This document shows, piece after piece, positions 12,798 through 24,916 of a stretch of DNA of 64,000 bases (its first letter is position 1; each line of letters opens with the position of its first letter). Origin of the DNA: Bugula neritina (lineage: Eukaryota; Bryozoa; Gymnolaemata; Cheilostomatida; Bugulidae); NCBI GenBank assembly GCA_964035545.1, contig OZ037771.1, positions 9,493,408 through 9,557,407 of the forward strand, read 5' to 3'. The notes beneath the pieces were generated by a model. The model was not told the DNA's origin, did not search any database, and was given only the letters and a program-made list of their open reading frames with translations. The position numbers and the translations under genes were made by a program.

Positions 12798-13139
12798 CTG
12801 TATATCCAACTTGTACACATGAAATCATGGAGTTCTACTATCCTAATAATGCATTTACTACCCTCTGAAGTTGATAAGGCATATGAATAAAAATCAATAT
12901 TATATGATGATATTATGTCCAACACTTCAACCTGATTGGCTGAGTGTAATAGAATAATGTATACAACTAGACACAGCATTTCAGCACTAAATATTTGACA
13001 GCATCATTAACAAAGTATAAAAAGATATAAAATTATGCTTTTATACTGACATAATTTTCATCCATTTTCTGAAGAAGACCTATTAATTACTTTTATAATA
13101 AGTAATACCTGGCTAGTAATGATGGTCTACAATAAACAT
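12798..13139. other. intergenic spacer
   Basis: Unique AT-rich sequence between the satellite and the CAG tract. Nothing recognisable. Confidence 0.5.
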
Positions 13140-13147
13140 CAGCAACA

Positions 13148-13213
<66 letters not shown>
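13140..13213. repeat. (CAG)n trinucleotide tract
   Basis: About 24 triplets, beginning with interrupted CAGCAACAGCAA and then pure CAG. No flanking open reading frame supports a polyglutamine exon, so it is treated as non-coding. Confidence 0.95.
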
Positions 13214-13215
<2 letters not shown>

Positions 13216-15060
13216 TACTGGTCATTATGTGCAGCTACAAGGCAGTGTACATTGTTAATGAAAGAGCACATAGTATAGAGATAGGCTAATAGATAACCTA
13301 TCTGCTTATCCAGTTAATTTGTTGATGAAATCTAACATGTGTACGCCTCTGTGTAAATATAATATGATAGATCCAATACACATCCCTTATCAAGCTAATG
13401 AATGCAAGAGGGTATAATATAATATAATATAGTGCATGGTTATACTGAGTACAATGCAACTTGTTGTAGCTCATTCTCAGCTGCAGGGATACTTTTTAAA
13501 AGGATTCTGATAAACCAATTTTAGAGCAGATGGCTGGATATTGTCTGTCTGACCTATATAACTACAGAGTTTCAGGGGGATAACTCTAAAAACTAGCTAA
13601 CCTAGCTCACACTAAAATGTATTTATGTTCAAATATAAAAAGTTGAGACAAATAAATTGAAGATGGCTTTTGTGTCACAAACAGATTGTGTTACTGTTTT
13701 GTGATACGAAACCTATAGTTGGAAACCAAGAACAGTCACACTAAAAATTCATGGTTTAAATTATCGATCTTAAAAATTGCTGTCAATTGATAAGCGCTGT
13801 GTGCTATCACATATTATTGATACTATTGTCACACTATTTATATATGGTACTTGTTGAAAGGAACAACCTGCTCCTTCATACCAAAACTTTTCCCAGTAAA
13901 AGTTTTATGAAGTTGAATGATAGCAACAGGTAGGAAACTTTAATAAAACATTCTGTAGATGCAGATCGAGGTTAAGACTGTACTTATTTGTTATTTGTTA
14001 TATGTTGAGATATACAATAAGGGAATTCTATACTAAAGAATGAGCAATGCCCTAAGTTTGGTTATTACTTCTATTTAAACCGAATTGAATTTATAAATGT
14101 GATAATTACTACTAATAGCAGCCAAGAAGTAACAAGTCTGACCCAGGAATGTATATTAACTCGCAGATACTGTGTGCAGGAAATGAAAGAAGTAAAGAAA
14201 ATAAACAACTGATAGCATTAAATAACTGTTTGTTAGCCATTGTTGAAACAGGTTTTATTTGGTCTGCAGTCATTGAACTCACTTAAGCAAAGCTCACCTT
14301 AAGTTGATTTTGATTGCTCAATCTCTCATTGGCTATAGTCTTGCTTAATGCTAATCTTTATATAAGTCTGTAAAGGTAAGTGTAGGCGCATGCTTAAATG
14401 TGAAAGACTTTTTGTCTGTTAACTACATTCATCATATCATCAAAAGCCTGTAACAATTGAAAAATAAACAGCTTAATTTAGGCATAAAAAATGACATGCA
14501 GGGCTTGATAACTTAAAATTCAGGACTCTTCTTTATGAAAACATTTGCAGATAAGACAACTCTTTGTGACATTTGTGCAAAACTTGAGAATCGAGTGGTT
14601 AGCATGTGGGTTTGAGTTGTTTTGAGTTGTTTTGAGTTTGAGGTGTATTTGCATGGCAGTGACTTTCTATCTGGAAGTGTAAAGGGAAATGAAATAGACT
14701 TCACAAAAATTAAACAAGCAATTATCTACTCTCAACAAGACACATGCCAAAGAAAAAGTTATTTTGAATGGTACATGTAATTTTTTAATGACTCCAAAGC
14801 TGTGTGCAGTGAGTTTAATTTTTTTCAATATATAATATATGGTATGATATTTAGAGAGGGGACAACTGCTAATTGAAAATTTAACTTCAAAGATGAAAAG
14901 GTGTTTCCAGGTGAGTGCATTGTGATGAATAATTCAATTCAAATCCTTAAAATTTTTCAATTATTATCCGCAGTTATAAACAGAAATGTAGTGCATGACA
15001 ATGGCCATGATTTGCTCCTAAAGTCTCAATGTCCCAACAAGAACCCAGAGATGAAGGATT
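13214..15060. other. AT-rich intergenic spacer
   Basis: Repeats of TAATAT near 13420 and GAGTTGTTTT near 14620 are the only visible structure. No exons were found that can be linked by phase. Confidence 0.5.
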
Positions 15061-15065
15061 CTTAC

Positions 15066-15201
15066 GTAGGTTAAAAACTGTGCTTCTCATTGTGCAGGCT
15101 AGCAACATGGTTTGATCAGGAGAAAATGTGATGACTTCAATGGGATTCTTTATAGGGCTTACAAAGCCAACACTGTTGCTAATATCACTATAAGTCTTAA
15201 A
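15066..15201 (-). other. isolated WD-like exon candidate
   Basis: A minus-strand open stretch follows an acceptor-like CAG (15202-15204) and ends at a strong donor, CTAC|GTAAGA. Its translation includes NPIEVITFSPDQTMLLACT, which has the cadence of a WD40 strand pair (V-x-F-S-P-D, then a small-residue strand). Reading through the donor continues to a stop near 14980. No partner exon was found within the window, so it may be a relic or part of a gene with distant exons. Confidence 0.3.
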
Positions 15202-15889
15202 CTGACTTCATTTGCTGACTGCAAACCATGTGTTCTGATTCTGATGAATAACTGATAGACAAAAGGATTTCCTTTACCTTATATATGTAGCTGTAAAAAC
15301 ATGACGGCCATCACTGCTACTGCAGAATTCAAAACTTTGCAAAACATTTTATAAGGGATTTAAACATTCACAGTTCAAGGGGTAGGCTAAGGGACAAGAT
15401 ACAGGCTCTTCCAGTTAAGTCAAGTTAAGTCAAGACTAAACTGGAATCACAGAATAATTTAAATGCGGAAAAATAGAATATTGTTTATGTGGAACATGCT
15501 GGCATCTGCGAATCATTCATAGAGCATACAGTGATTATCAACCCACAACCATTATACAGAGGCCAGTTTAAAAGGTGTAGACAACTATAATAGTAGTCAT
15601 GGTTAAAATAATTATATTGAACATGCACATATAATAATAATAGTAAATTGTATATAGGCATGTAATTATTATAACATAGCACATGGTATGATTAAGAAAA
15701 GTGATTGATGATGATACAGTAACCAGGTGTTAACAACATGGATTTTACATACATTCAAACCAATGGATGTTTCATACATCAACATGAGGAAATGTTTTTG
15801 CTTATACATACAGACATATGTACATATGCATATACGTAGCTTACTGTCTCATAACTACATATATGTATATTACAATGCATACCATGAGT

Positions 15890-16401
15890 CAGGGTTGGGG
15901 TAATTGTAATTGGTTGTAATTAATTACATTTTTTCAAGTAACTGAATGTAATTTGTAATTGATATAGAAAAATGTAATTGTAGTTAATTACATTGCTAAT
16001 GTAATTGAATTTTACAATTACTTCATAATTACATAACAATTATTTCAAATTTTTAAATCTTATAAAATTCATATTTTTCCTGTCTTGCCTACTGTTCAAT
16101 GAAAAGTTTAGATTAATTTGTCGTCGTATTTATCACTCTATTGGTTACTGTTGAGAACAAAGAAGGTTGTCCATTGTCAAAGTTGTCCTGGGTAGCTGGA
16201 CCTCAGAAGGGAGATTATATAACTTCTATTTGTCTCTTGTGAGAACAAAAGAAACTGTAATTGTAATTAATTACATTGCCATGTAATTGTAATTGTAACT
16301 AATTACATTTATTTTAACTGTAATTATAATTGTAATTGTAATTGACAAATTCTCATGTAATTGTAATTAATTACATTCATATGTAATTGACCTCAACCCT
16401 G
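15890..16401. mobile_element. hAT-type MITE, 512 bp, with 8-bp target duplication
   Basis: It begins CAGGGTTGGGGT and ends in the complement ACCTCAACCCTG, so the termini are inverted. The identical octamer CCATGAGT lies immediately outside both ends (15882-15889 and 16402-16409), which is the signature of hAT-superfamily insertion. The interior is dominated by GTAATTGTAATTAATTACA motifs in both orientations and codes for nothing, so it is non-autonomous. The intact duplication and near-matching ends suggest a fairly recent insertion. Confidence 0.92.
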
Positions 16402-16409
16402 CCATGAGT

Positions 16410-16818
16410 ACCTGCATTTTATCTCTGCATCTATATCAAGCTGAACATACTTTTTTAAGCAAAATTATATTATCAGATGAAATATTAGATGCGTGCAGTC
16501 ATAGTAACTGTTGGAATTTTAATGACAAGTGAGTAGAGGAGAATGGAATCAATTATTAGTCATACTATTTCTTAATGAACTGTCTGATAGAGTCTGAATG
16601 GCTACCAGCTTTGACAAACACCTAAAAATTCATTGCATATATTATCTTTACTGTATATTATCTTTATGTATATAAGTATAAACAGTGCACCTAAACAACT
16701 AATTATTCAAAAGACTTCCAAATGAGCTCAAATTATTATTTATACATTATATTATACGAAGTTTATTCCAACAGATTGCTTTACAATATACATGACTATA
16801 GATATATAATGATTATAT
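16410..16818. other. intergenic spacer
   Basis: AT-rich sequence between the MITE and a TA tract. No coding signal. Confidence 0.5.
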
Positions 16819-16849
16819 ATATACCTATATATATACCTATATATATACC

Positions 16850-16924
<75 letters not shown>

Positions 16925-16990
16925 GTATGTGCGGTTGTGTACATATACGCATATGTATGTATAATATACACACATGTATATATATAACAG
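16819..16990. repeat. (TA)n / TATATACC microsatellite
   Basis: Three TATATATACC units, then more than 30 TA dinucleotides, then TG/CA-enriched decay. No ribozyme core is attached to this tract. Confidence 0.9.
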
Positions 16991-17778
16991 AGGTAGAAAG
17001 TATCACATTATAACATAACTGGTTATACTTGTACAGCACATCATATTTTAGTAATTGTGGAAATATGAACGTCATAAAATTGATTTTGAAAAAAAGAATG
17101 TTCTACAATTGAGTGGCTATAAAAAGATAATGCTGTAATAAAATATAAATACAATGGATAAAATATCAACTGTGCAACATATCTAAAATGAAGATCAGCA
17201 ACAATATTTCTAATAAGCAAAATGTGCTCTATCTGCCAAATGCCACTTGCAATCAATTGTATAGTAATTCATATATTTGGCATTAAGTAGCATCTTCAAC
17301 ACTTTGTATTTGCTAAATCAAGTTGTTGTCATCTTTTAAATCTTCTGTCGTATTATAGGGCTCTTCAGGCATTATATTTTATCAGTTAAGCTACAGTAGA
17401 TGGTGCATAGCTAAATGAAGCCTACACCGCATATAACAGAAAAATCACTACTATTTAGAATGTGTATTCACACCTCAACCATGTACTTTGCTAAGAGAAA
17501 AGGCTGCGTGTTCATCATTTGAGAGCAGACAACTCTTTAATATTTATTAGCAAATAAAGCTATCCACTATGCCCTATGGCATACTGTCTATATTCTACTA
17601 TATGCTTGCAGATCAATATCCTAACAAGCAACAACGTGCATAAGTGAACTGTCAACTTCTATTAAAATTGGTCTGAAAGTTTAATTTAGTGGGATTTTGC
17701 AAGCATAATTTAACTTTGCAACCAAAATGCACTGCAATTGAGTAGAATCGAGCTTTAAAAAGTTTACGTAACATTTTG
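16991..17778. other. intergenic spacer
   Basis: Short ORFs of 60-110 codons on the minus strand have AT-driven composition and no recognisable domain. Confidence 0.5.
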
Positions 17779-17830
17779 CATGTGCTCCCCTTCACTCTTG
17801 CTAAAATGAAGAGTGAAGGGGGAGCACATG
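17779..17830. other. 21-bp hairpin with 9-nt loop
   Basis: Arm CATGTGCTCCCCTTCACTC plus TT (17779-17799) is followed by loop GCTAAAATG and the complementary arm 17809-17830, with a single extra G bulging. It could be a small foldback remnant or a small-RNA precursor; nothing in the flanks decides. Confidence 0.6.
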
Positions 17831-18726
17831 TAATTATCATTTACGATGCCAACGTAATTAAAAATGCTGTAAAAAGCTAGAAATGTTTAAAATGGTCGAA
17901 CAATAATCTTAGAAAATAATCACATAGTGGCTTGGAATGCACAGCAGCAGGTAAAAATTGGAATACAATTTGATGTCAGTGTTTTGTAGGCTCTAACTAA
18001 GTCTGAGGTCTTCCGACAATTATGTTACAGCGACTCTTTTAAAAAATGATTTCGTACATTTCATCGCTACCACTACCAGTAAACATTCACATTGTGATTG
18101 TGATTAAAATAAAATCATTTGTAAGTTTTGCGAATTAGCTACATTTCCTGTATTATACGGCATGTTTTAATTCAAGCCATCAACCATAGTGCTAGCTACT
18201 TTTGCTCAGCGTGGTATGCAGTTTTCTCTTAGCCAGTGCTACTGCTAGAGCCTAGAAGTAGAAATCGCTAGAAGTAGAAGTACGACTAGCGGAGTACTAC
18301 GCATGGATCAGAGTGAGAATCGCGGTCAGTGGGACACTGGCAGCAAGTATCTCAATCTGGCAAGTGTCGAGTCAATCATCAATATCAATATGCTGTTGAC
18401 TCAATAGGTCAATAAATTTTCAACTGAAACTGAAATAAATTTTACTTATATTTTAGTTGATTAATCATAATGATAATGGATAAAATATAAATGATAAAAT
18501 TAAATACTAATACTAATAGTAATAGTAATATCAATATGAACACGAATGTCAATATGAATATGAATATCATTATGACTATCAAATAATAAAGTTAGCATGT
18601 TGCATTTTTAATATAAATTTTATATTTTGAATTAACAAATTTACAATTTTAAGCTAGAACACACTGATTGTATTTGTAGCCCATATTTTGATGTTACTTC
18701 AAGTTCAATTATAAGTGAAAAGTCTA
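17831..18726. other. spacer with TAATAG/TATGAATA-rich segment
   Basis: At 18505-18590 there is a degenerate TACTAATAG/ATCAATATGAA repeat. The rest is unique AT-rich sequence. No gene seen. Confidence 0.5.
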
Positions 18727-18863
18727 TAGTGTAGTGGTTCGGGAAGTATACCCATCCCGCCTGAGTGGCAAGTGCCAAGGACAGGCAACTTCGAAGACCT
18801 GTTTGCAACCGTCGAACGTAGGCCCCGCTTAAACTCAAAGCTAGAGAAGCGTCTCCTGCAAAG

Positions 18864-19195
18864 ATGGAGCTCACTAGGAGAGTACGGGTGCAACCCTACG
18901 GTGGCAGCTACTTTTTGCCTGGCAAGATAGCTGGCAAAGCTGCCACTTTCCTGGTGAATTCAGGGTGTACCACTAACCTCAAAAGCCGCCAGCTTTTTGA
19001 CACCCTCAGTGCTAGAGACACGGCTGACCTGGCGCCTTACCAAGGAGAACATGGCACGTTGGCGGATGGGTCGTGCATTCTCTTCTACGGCATAGTTGAG
19101 TTGACTGGCAGAGTCTGTGATCAAGCGATCCCAGAGACGTAAATCGTCAGTCAACTCAAGGAGGATGCTATTCTCGGGATGCCATTCTTGATGTG
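18864..19195 (+). pseudogene. E1 aspartic protease relic
   Basis: The active-site segment reads VNSGCTTN where an Asp is expected in the DSG/DTG triad, so the catalytic residue is replaced by Asn. A downstream LGMPFL matches the second conserved block (ILGMxFL), but a TAA and a TGA interrupt the frame around it. It would have processed the gag-pol polyprotein; it is now inactive. Confidence 0.75.
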
Positions 19196-19283
19196 ACACA
19201 ATTGCCATATTTACTTTAGCTAGTCGGTGGTGGTTACGGCAGGGTGAGAGCTCACCTGTGTCGACAAGTTTGGCCCTCCGCTT

Positions 19284-20450
19284 GTGGGGGGCATACAGGT
19301 AGTACGGAGCTCTACGATACTTAGACGTACCCGCGCCACCATTCACTGCAGGGTGAATTGTTGGCGGATCTTCGGACTAGGAGTGGTGAAGGGCGCTCAC
19401 AAAAAGATCCAACTTGCTAACAGCTTGAATCAGCTGGACATGCTGGGGGAGATCTTAGTGCAGTGCGTAAATCCCTTCACGGAGCCGGTGGGGCTATCGC
19501 CTGAGTTCCTGGTGGGCCGGTTTCACTCGGTCCAGGAAGGAGATGTGGAGCTGTCGTTGAGCAAGACGACGGGACACCCCTACCGACCCCCCAAGGGAGG
19601 TCGGGGACCGGTCCCGAGTCACGTCAGAGACTTGTACAACGGAGCCTGTCAGGGCTGCATGAGTGATGGTGAACGCCTTGCAATGGTGAAGTTACTCCGT
19701 GAGTACAAGGACGTGTTTAGCAGTGGAGACCATGACATGGGCCTGACTCATGCTGTCCATCACGGGATTCTTCTGGCTGCGGGAACCGTCCTGATCCGGC
19801 AACCTACACGTAGGTTGGGGCTGGAAAGAGAGAAAAAGGTAAGCCGACAAGTCCGGGATCTTCTGGACTGCAGCCTCATAGAGCCAGCACATAGTGCGTA
19901 GAGCTTGCCGGTCGTTTTGGTTCGGAAGAAAGACGGGAGTTGGCGGTTCTGCGTAAATTATTGCAAGCTCAATAGCCTAACCATGCAGGACGCATACTCC
20001 CTTTTCGTATCGTTGAGTCCCTGCCCGCCCTGGCCGGTAGCAAGTATTTCAGCACACTAGACTTGCTTAGCGGGTACTGGCAGGTCCCCTTAGTCCTGAC
20101 GCCTAAGATAAGGCTGCGTTTATAATGCGGGATAGGCTCTGAAAATGGAAGGTGTTGCTGTTCGGGTTGACCTCTGCCTCGGCCACCTTTCCAGGTTTTC
20201 AGTGGGCTTCACTGAAAGACGTTGCTCATTTACCTCGATGACATCATCAAAATCTCTCCAGACTTCGCGACTCTTGTCAGCCGTCCGAGGAAAGTCTTCG
20301 ATTGACTTGAAGGTGCCGGTCTAAAAGTGAAACCTTCCAAATGGGCTCTGTTACAGCCGGAGGTTAAGTACCTAGGGCACAAGTCGTGGGCTGTAACGGC
20401 ATTGCGACGGATCCTGACAAGGTACGTGCAGTGACTGGGTCACTCCCTAG
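19284..20450 (+). pseudogene. E1 reverse transcriptase relic
   Basis: The longest open part (19284-19901) includes the region before the RT fingers (RQPTRRLGLEREKK, LLDCSLIEPAHS). In shifted frames this is followed by KDGSWRFCVNY, FSTLDLLSGYWQVPL and a degraded palm (LYLDDIIKISPDF around 20230). At least three frame changes and several stops are present. Homologous blocks occur in E2, E3 and E4. Confidence 0.8.
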
Positions 20451-20453
20451 AGT

Positions 20454-21010
20454 TTGAGCGGACTCCGGGCATTCCTGGGCTTGGTGGTGTATTATCGGCA
20501 ATACATACCTGACTTTGCGGGGATAGCGCAGCTGCTGAATTGGCTCACCGCAAAGGGGGTCCAATGGCAGTGGATCCCGACTGAACAGCAAGCATTCAAC
20601 CGCCTCAAGGGTTGCTTGCTCAGAGCACCTGTCTTGGCCTACCCCGATCCCGCACGGAAATACATCCTGGACAATGATGCCAGCGACCACAATGTGGGTG
20701 CAGTACTGTCGCAGGTCCAGGAGGGTTGGGAGGTAGTCGTTGCTTACTACAGTAAAGCCCTCTCCATCGCCAAAAATAATTACTGCACTACCAAGAAGGA
20801 ACTCCTGGCGGTAATCAAGGCGGTGAAACACTTCAGACCTTATTTCTACGGCAGAATGTTCCGGCTGCGGACGTACTATGCTTCATTGATCTGGTTGTGT
20901 AAAAGGGCTGAGTTTTCCAGCTAGGTCGCACGGTGGCTTGAAGTCCTGGCCAAATTCTCCTACAGGATCGAACATCAATCCCGGAAGAAACAAGGCAATG
21001 CAGACAGCAA
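20454..21010 (+). pseudogene. E1 RNase H relic
   Basis: It starts in the RT thumb (LRAFLGLVVYYRQYI) and continues through the RNase H block with DNDASDHNVGAVLSQ and the KELLAVIKAVKHF helix. A TAG at about 20922 interrupts the tail before the VARWLE segment. This domain would degrade the RNA strand of the RNA/DNA hybrid. Confidence 0.8.
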
Positions 21011-21399
21011 AGCCTACAACCAAGCAGAGGATGCAGGCAGTGCCTCGGCATTGATAAGAGAGACAAAGGCCTCATACACTCCGAGGTGGAGGCATAACTT
21101 GAAGATGGAGGCGGATACAGTTGGACGCATGGTCGGCTAGTGCCTAACAATTCTGCCGATGCTGTGTGTGCCCTTCGCGCCAACTCCGTTTTGGCTGATA
21201 ACGTCACTGAGCTGAAAAAACTATAGGAAACCTTGCCTGGGGTAGTGGCCGACGTCTATCGAGTCAAAAAGTAGGGCAGGCGGCCCAGTGAGGAGGAGCA
21301 GCGGCAGAGGTGTGCTGAATTTCAGATGTTCTGCTTTCGCTGGGACTCTTTGCGGATCAAAGAAGATGGGCTCCTGAGCATCACGTTGTTTGCCACCGA

Positions 21400-22440
21400 C
21401 AAGCACCCGAAGCAGGAGCGGGTGGTCGATCTCTTCGCCATCTGCCGAGAGTTAATTTGGGACACACACAAGCAGGCTCACCCAGGAGTCCAATGGGTGT
21501 TCATGAAATTACAACTACGATGGTATTGGCCGGGGATGGGCGCGACGTGCGTCTCAAATGAAACAGTGTTAGATCTGCCAGGCCAGTAAGCTTGGCCGAC
21601 CCCCAGATGACTTGGGACAGCGACTGCTGTAAGCCCCATGCCCCTGATACCCCGAGGCAGCAGCTGGATTTTGGTGCTCACGGACTACTCTACTCGGTGG
21701 GCTGACGCCTTGGCTATCCCAGATGCGCCGGCTCTAACTGTGACCCAGGTGCTTGACCAGAATGTTTTCTGCTATCTTGGCCTCCCAGAGCAGATACATT
21801 CGAACCAAGGTGCCCAGTTTAAGTCTCAGCTCATGAGTGACCTCTGTCGCCTCTGAGGGTGAATCAGAGCAAAACCACCCGGTACTATTCTCAAGGTAAT
21901 GCGGTTGTAGAGCGCAACAACCACATGCTGGAAGATGTGCTCTGGAGCCTGCTCCTCGGCCGCGGCCAAGAAGAATGGAATTCGGTACTTTCGCAGGTCA
22001 TGCGGGCCTACCACAGTACCCCCACACTAGCAGGCGTGAGACTCCCAACTTCTTGATGCTCGGTTGAGAAACCCCGGTCCCTGACCACTTGACCTATCAC
22101 AATCCCAACCACTATAACTCTGTGCATAAGCATATGGAGCAGTTGATGGAACGTATGAGGGCTGCAGAGAGAAGCAATGGCAATTGCGGAACGAGAACTC
22201 TGACGAGCCTCCCTTCTATCAGGTGGGTATAAATGGCCAACTACCGTAGGCGCCGTGGACAAGGGGCGAAGTTGCAGCCCAAGTTCGTGGGCCCTACTTG
22301 GTAGTCGAGGCTCTGCCCAACCATATGTTCAAGATCGAACGCTCAGGACAGGTGTCTATCCAGAGTGAGGTTCGCTTGAAACCGTACTGGGCTAGCCCCG
22401 ATGCCGTAGGAGAAGCACATCCGTTGCTAGAGCCCAGGAG
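21400..22440 (+). pseudogene. E1 integrase relic
   Basis: The HHCC zinc-binding region is degraded (WDTHKQAHPGVQ retained, the Cys pair altered). The core keeps LVLTDYSTRWADALAIPDA, but the second catalytic Asp is replaced (HSNQGAQF). The Glu segment (NAVVERNNHM) is present in another frame. The C-terminal part (KLQPKFVGPYLVVE type) follows near 22270. Inactive by inspection. Confidence 0.8.
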
Positions 22441-22932
22441 GTAGACGGCAACGTGGGGGTGGATACAGCACGGACCAGAATTTGAAATCGTTGTGCCGCG
22501 GGACAGGGATCTGGTTAGAGATATGCGGCCACCTTCGCTATCAGAGGATAGGCCGCCGTCTCTAGCGCCAGTTCCCGTCTTGCCACCCTTTACGCCAAAT
22601 CCGGGCCAGGAGGTGGGGACCCTCCCTGGAGGACGATCCCAACTCAAACGGCGAGGCCGGAACCAATGGTGATTCTTTCTGCCCTGGCGGCTCCCTCAGT
22701 GAGTTTCACGGACCCGAGGGCGGAGCCCCCGCTGTTTCTGAAAAGAAGTCAGCAGTCACGGCAACCCCCGCTTTACCTGCAAGACTTTGTATGCGACTGC
22801 CTACAAGATTGTGAGTCATGCGGTGGGCCCTGCAGGGAGTTGCCGCAGGCAGTGTAGGAGTTGTGCACCCAAAAGTGAAAATGACCTTTGCGAGGGCGGA
22901 GAGTTGGGCGGAATTAATCTGCCAGCAGCATA

Positions 22933-24163
22933 ATGCGCGAGTCACTTACACTTTCATACGCAGCAGTGGTCAAGGCTGGACGTGTGTCGTATAAAACACA
23001 TAACTTCATCTCCAAATGTTCAGGTATGCAATCAAATACTGAGTTTAGAGGTCTGTCATCTAGCTCTAGTATTCCTACTCACATAGAAATGGGTCTATTG
23101 TCAGCTGACTCTGACTCAATTAATTTAGTTGAGTTAGACTCTGTCAGCGGTGAATGGCGACGAAAGCATGGAAATAACAGACAATCTATTAGATCTTGAG
23201 CTGAAATCCATGCCTTTCAGTCAGCCTACACCACTGCCATCTGTCTCACGAGTGCCGTATAAAGGAGTTTGTGACTCTCAGACTGTTCAAAGTCGGGTTT
23301 CACATGAATTACGTTGTAAAGATTTATGTCGATCTAACACTAATTCTACTCTTTTAGATCTCACTCGACCTGCCTCGTCAGGTGCCCCGTCCTCACCAGA
23401 ATCTGTCTGGTACCAACACCTCGTCTCGGCCAAAGAAGTTGGCTGCCATCCTTCTAAGACGGTTGTGTCAGACAGCTGCAGTTACTGAACAAAAAATCTC
23501 TGAGGCAAGGGGAGCCTGGAGACTATGCCAACAGGTCTTCACAACTCCAAGGCGACTTGAAGTGCACATGCCACAACATTTTGTGACGACGTTTTGTCCT
23601 TGTGGTGAGTTCAGTTATCACCAATATTATATCTTGAGGCATTAGAGGACTATGAAGTGCTACCAAGGCCACCTCTTTGACGTAGACGAACCAACTTTCC
23701 ACCTATTCTTCAGTATTATTCAACCTCTAGTACAGGACCGTCCATCTCGCGGGTTTCCGACTCCCACCCTATTTCTGAAGGACCATTACCCAGACCCCTC
23801 TCGATCCAAGAAGGAGGAAAAGGCTACCACGTCTCTCAATCTCGCCAGTCCCCTAGGATAATGCTTCAGAGGTTGGACACGGATGTTACTTCATCCGGAC
23901 TCCATGACTCTAGCCAACGGTCCCACTCACGCGACTCTAGGTCGTCCCTTCATTCCCAGAAGAAGAAGAGGCGGGCTTCTCCGTCCCCGGTGCCTGCATC
24001 TACCTCCGCCCTCTCCTCCTCAATCCGTAAAATGAAGATAAGGATTTCCCACTTAGAGTCAAAACTGTTCCATCTGACTCCACAGATCCTGGCAGCCACG
24101 AATGAGCTAAACTTCCTAAGGGATTCGTTGCATAAATTGAAGAAGCGGGCTAAGCGTTCTTGA
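22933..24163 (+). pseudogene. E1 third ORF downstream of integrase, C2H2 finger
   Basis: A degraded sense-strand coding region lies between integrase and the polypurine tract, spread over three frames (22933-23199, 23150-23488, 23382-23645, then 23652-23861 and 23861-24163). The central part reads RLCQQVFTTPRRLEVHMPQH, followed by CPCGE; the spacing matches CX2CX12HX3H with the first Cys replaced by Trp. The C-terminus is a possible coiled coil with basic motifs (KKKRR, KLKKRAKRS). E3 has a homologous region at 53.2-54.2 kb with the complete finger. I do not recognise the protein; nucleic-acid binding is an inference from the finger. Confidence 0.65.
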
Positions 24164-24470
24164 GACAGCCTGCCGTCACTTCGGGTATGCTTACATTTTC
24201 TTTAGTATTTTTAAATCCCCTTTGGATTCTCACATCTTGTTCTTTTAGGTAGCAGTTGTTCACTGCTCGTTACAACCCCACTTCATTGGTTGCAATTGTG
24301 GGTTGCAACTGTGATACAATTATCTCAAATCAGATCTTTTCCATATATTTTGTAAAATAATTTTATAATTATGTACTTTTTATATAAAACTGTTTTTTAT
24401 GGTTTTGCTTCCATTACTGATACTTTCCTGCATTTCTTGGAATTATCAGAAAGTAGTGTTGGAAGGGGGG

Positions 24471-24916
24471 TGTAGTGGTTGGGGGAAGTTTTGCCCCTCA
24501 CTGTCTCCTCCTAAACATAGGCTATATTTATTATGGTACAACTAACGTCAAGGATGACAGCTCTGCAAGCCATGCCGCAATTCCATGCGGCGCCCCGTTA
24601 CTCTCCACGATGACACTGCCGGAATCTTATCTCATCCAATCAGGATCAACTCTCGGTATATAAAAGATACCTTCCAGCGCACACAGCCAGTCTTGACAGT
24701 AGTAGTAGACAAATAGGTTAACTATATGTAACATTTTTTATGGATTATATTTGTTCTCTTTTGTACTTATGATTTATCTCTTTCTGTATAATTAGCTACA
24801 ATACAGTTCTCTCTTTAAACAATCAACTAGTTCGGTTCTTCACATAACCTCACAAGTGGATATGCAGTAAATACCAGCACGCAATACCACCCTAACTAGT
24901 AGTGCACAAAACTACA
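24471..24916 (+). repeat. E1 3' LTR
   Basis: It starts TGTAGT after a polypurine tract (GGAAGGGGGG, 24461-24470) and ends ACTACA, giving a 6-bp terminal inverted repeat. A CCAAT motif at 24636-24643 and TATATAAAAG at 24657-24666 mark the promoter. Length is about 446 bp. Confidence 0.8.

Larger units (their letters stand above)
18727..24916 (+). mobile_element. Ty3/gypsy LTR retrotransposon relic E1
   Basis: The order is protease, reverse transcriptase, RNase H, integrase, extra ORF, 3' LTR, which is the Ty3/gypsy arrangement. The G+C content is clearly higher than that of the AT-rich flanks. The 5' end keeps only about 20 bp resembling the LTR start (TGTAGTGGTT at 18730) before jumping into sequence ahead of the protease, so the 5' LTR and gag are deleted. 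Every domain carries stops, frameshifts or active-site changes. No target duplication can be recognised. Confidence 0.9.

Noticed and set aside
13140-13213. Polyglutamine or polyserine exon
   Set aside because: No open frame extends beyond the CAG tract with splice sites.
16845-16990. Further ribozyme retroelements at other (TA)n tracts (16.8, 42.6, 57.9 kb)
   Set aside because: No CTGATGA/GAAA/GTC core on either strand beside these tracts.
18960-22945. Minus-strand ORFs of 60-155 codons across E1
   Set aside because: They are antisense shadows of the pol region, with no domains of their own.
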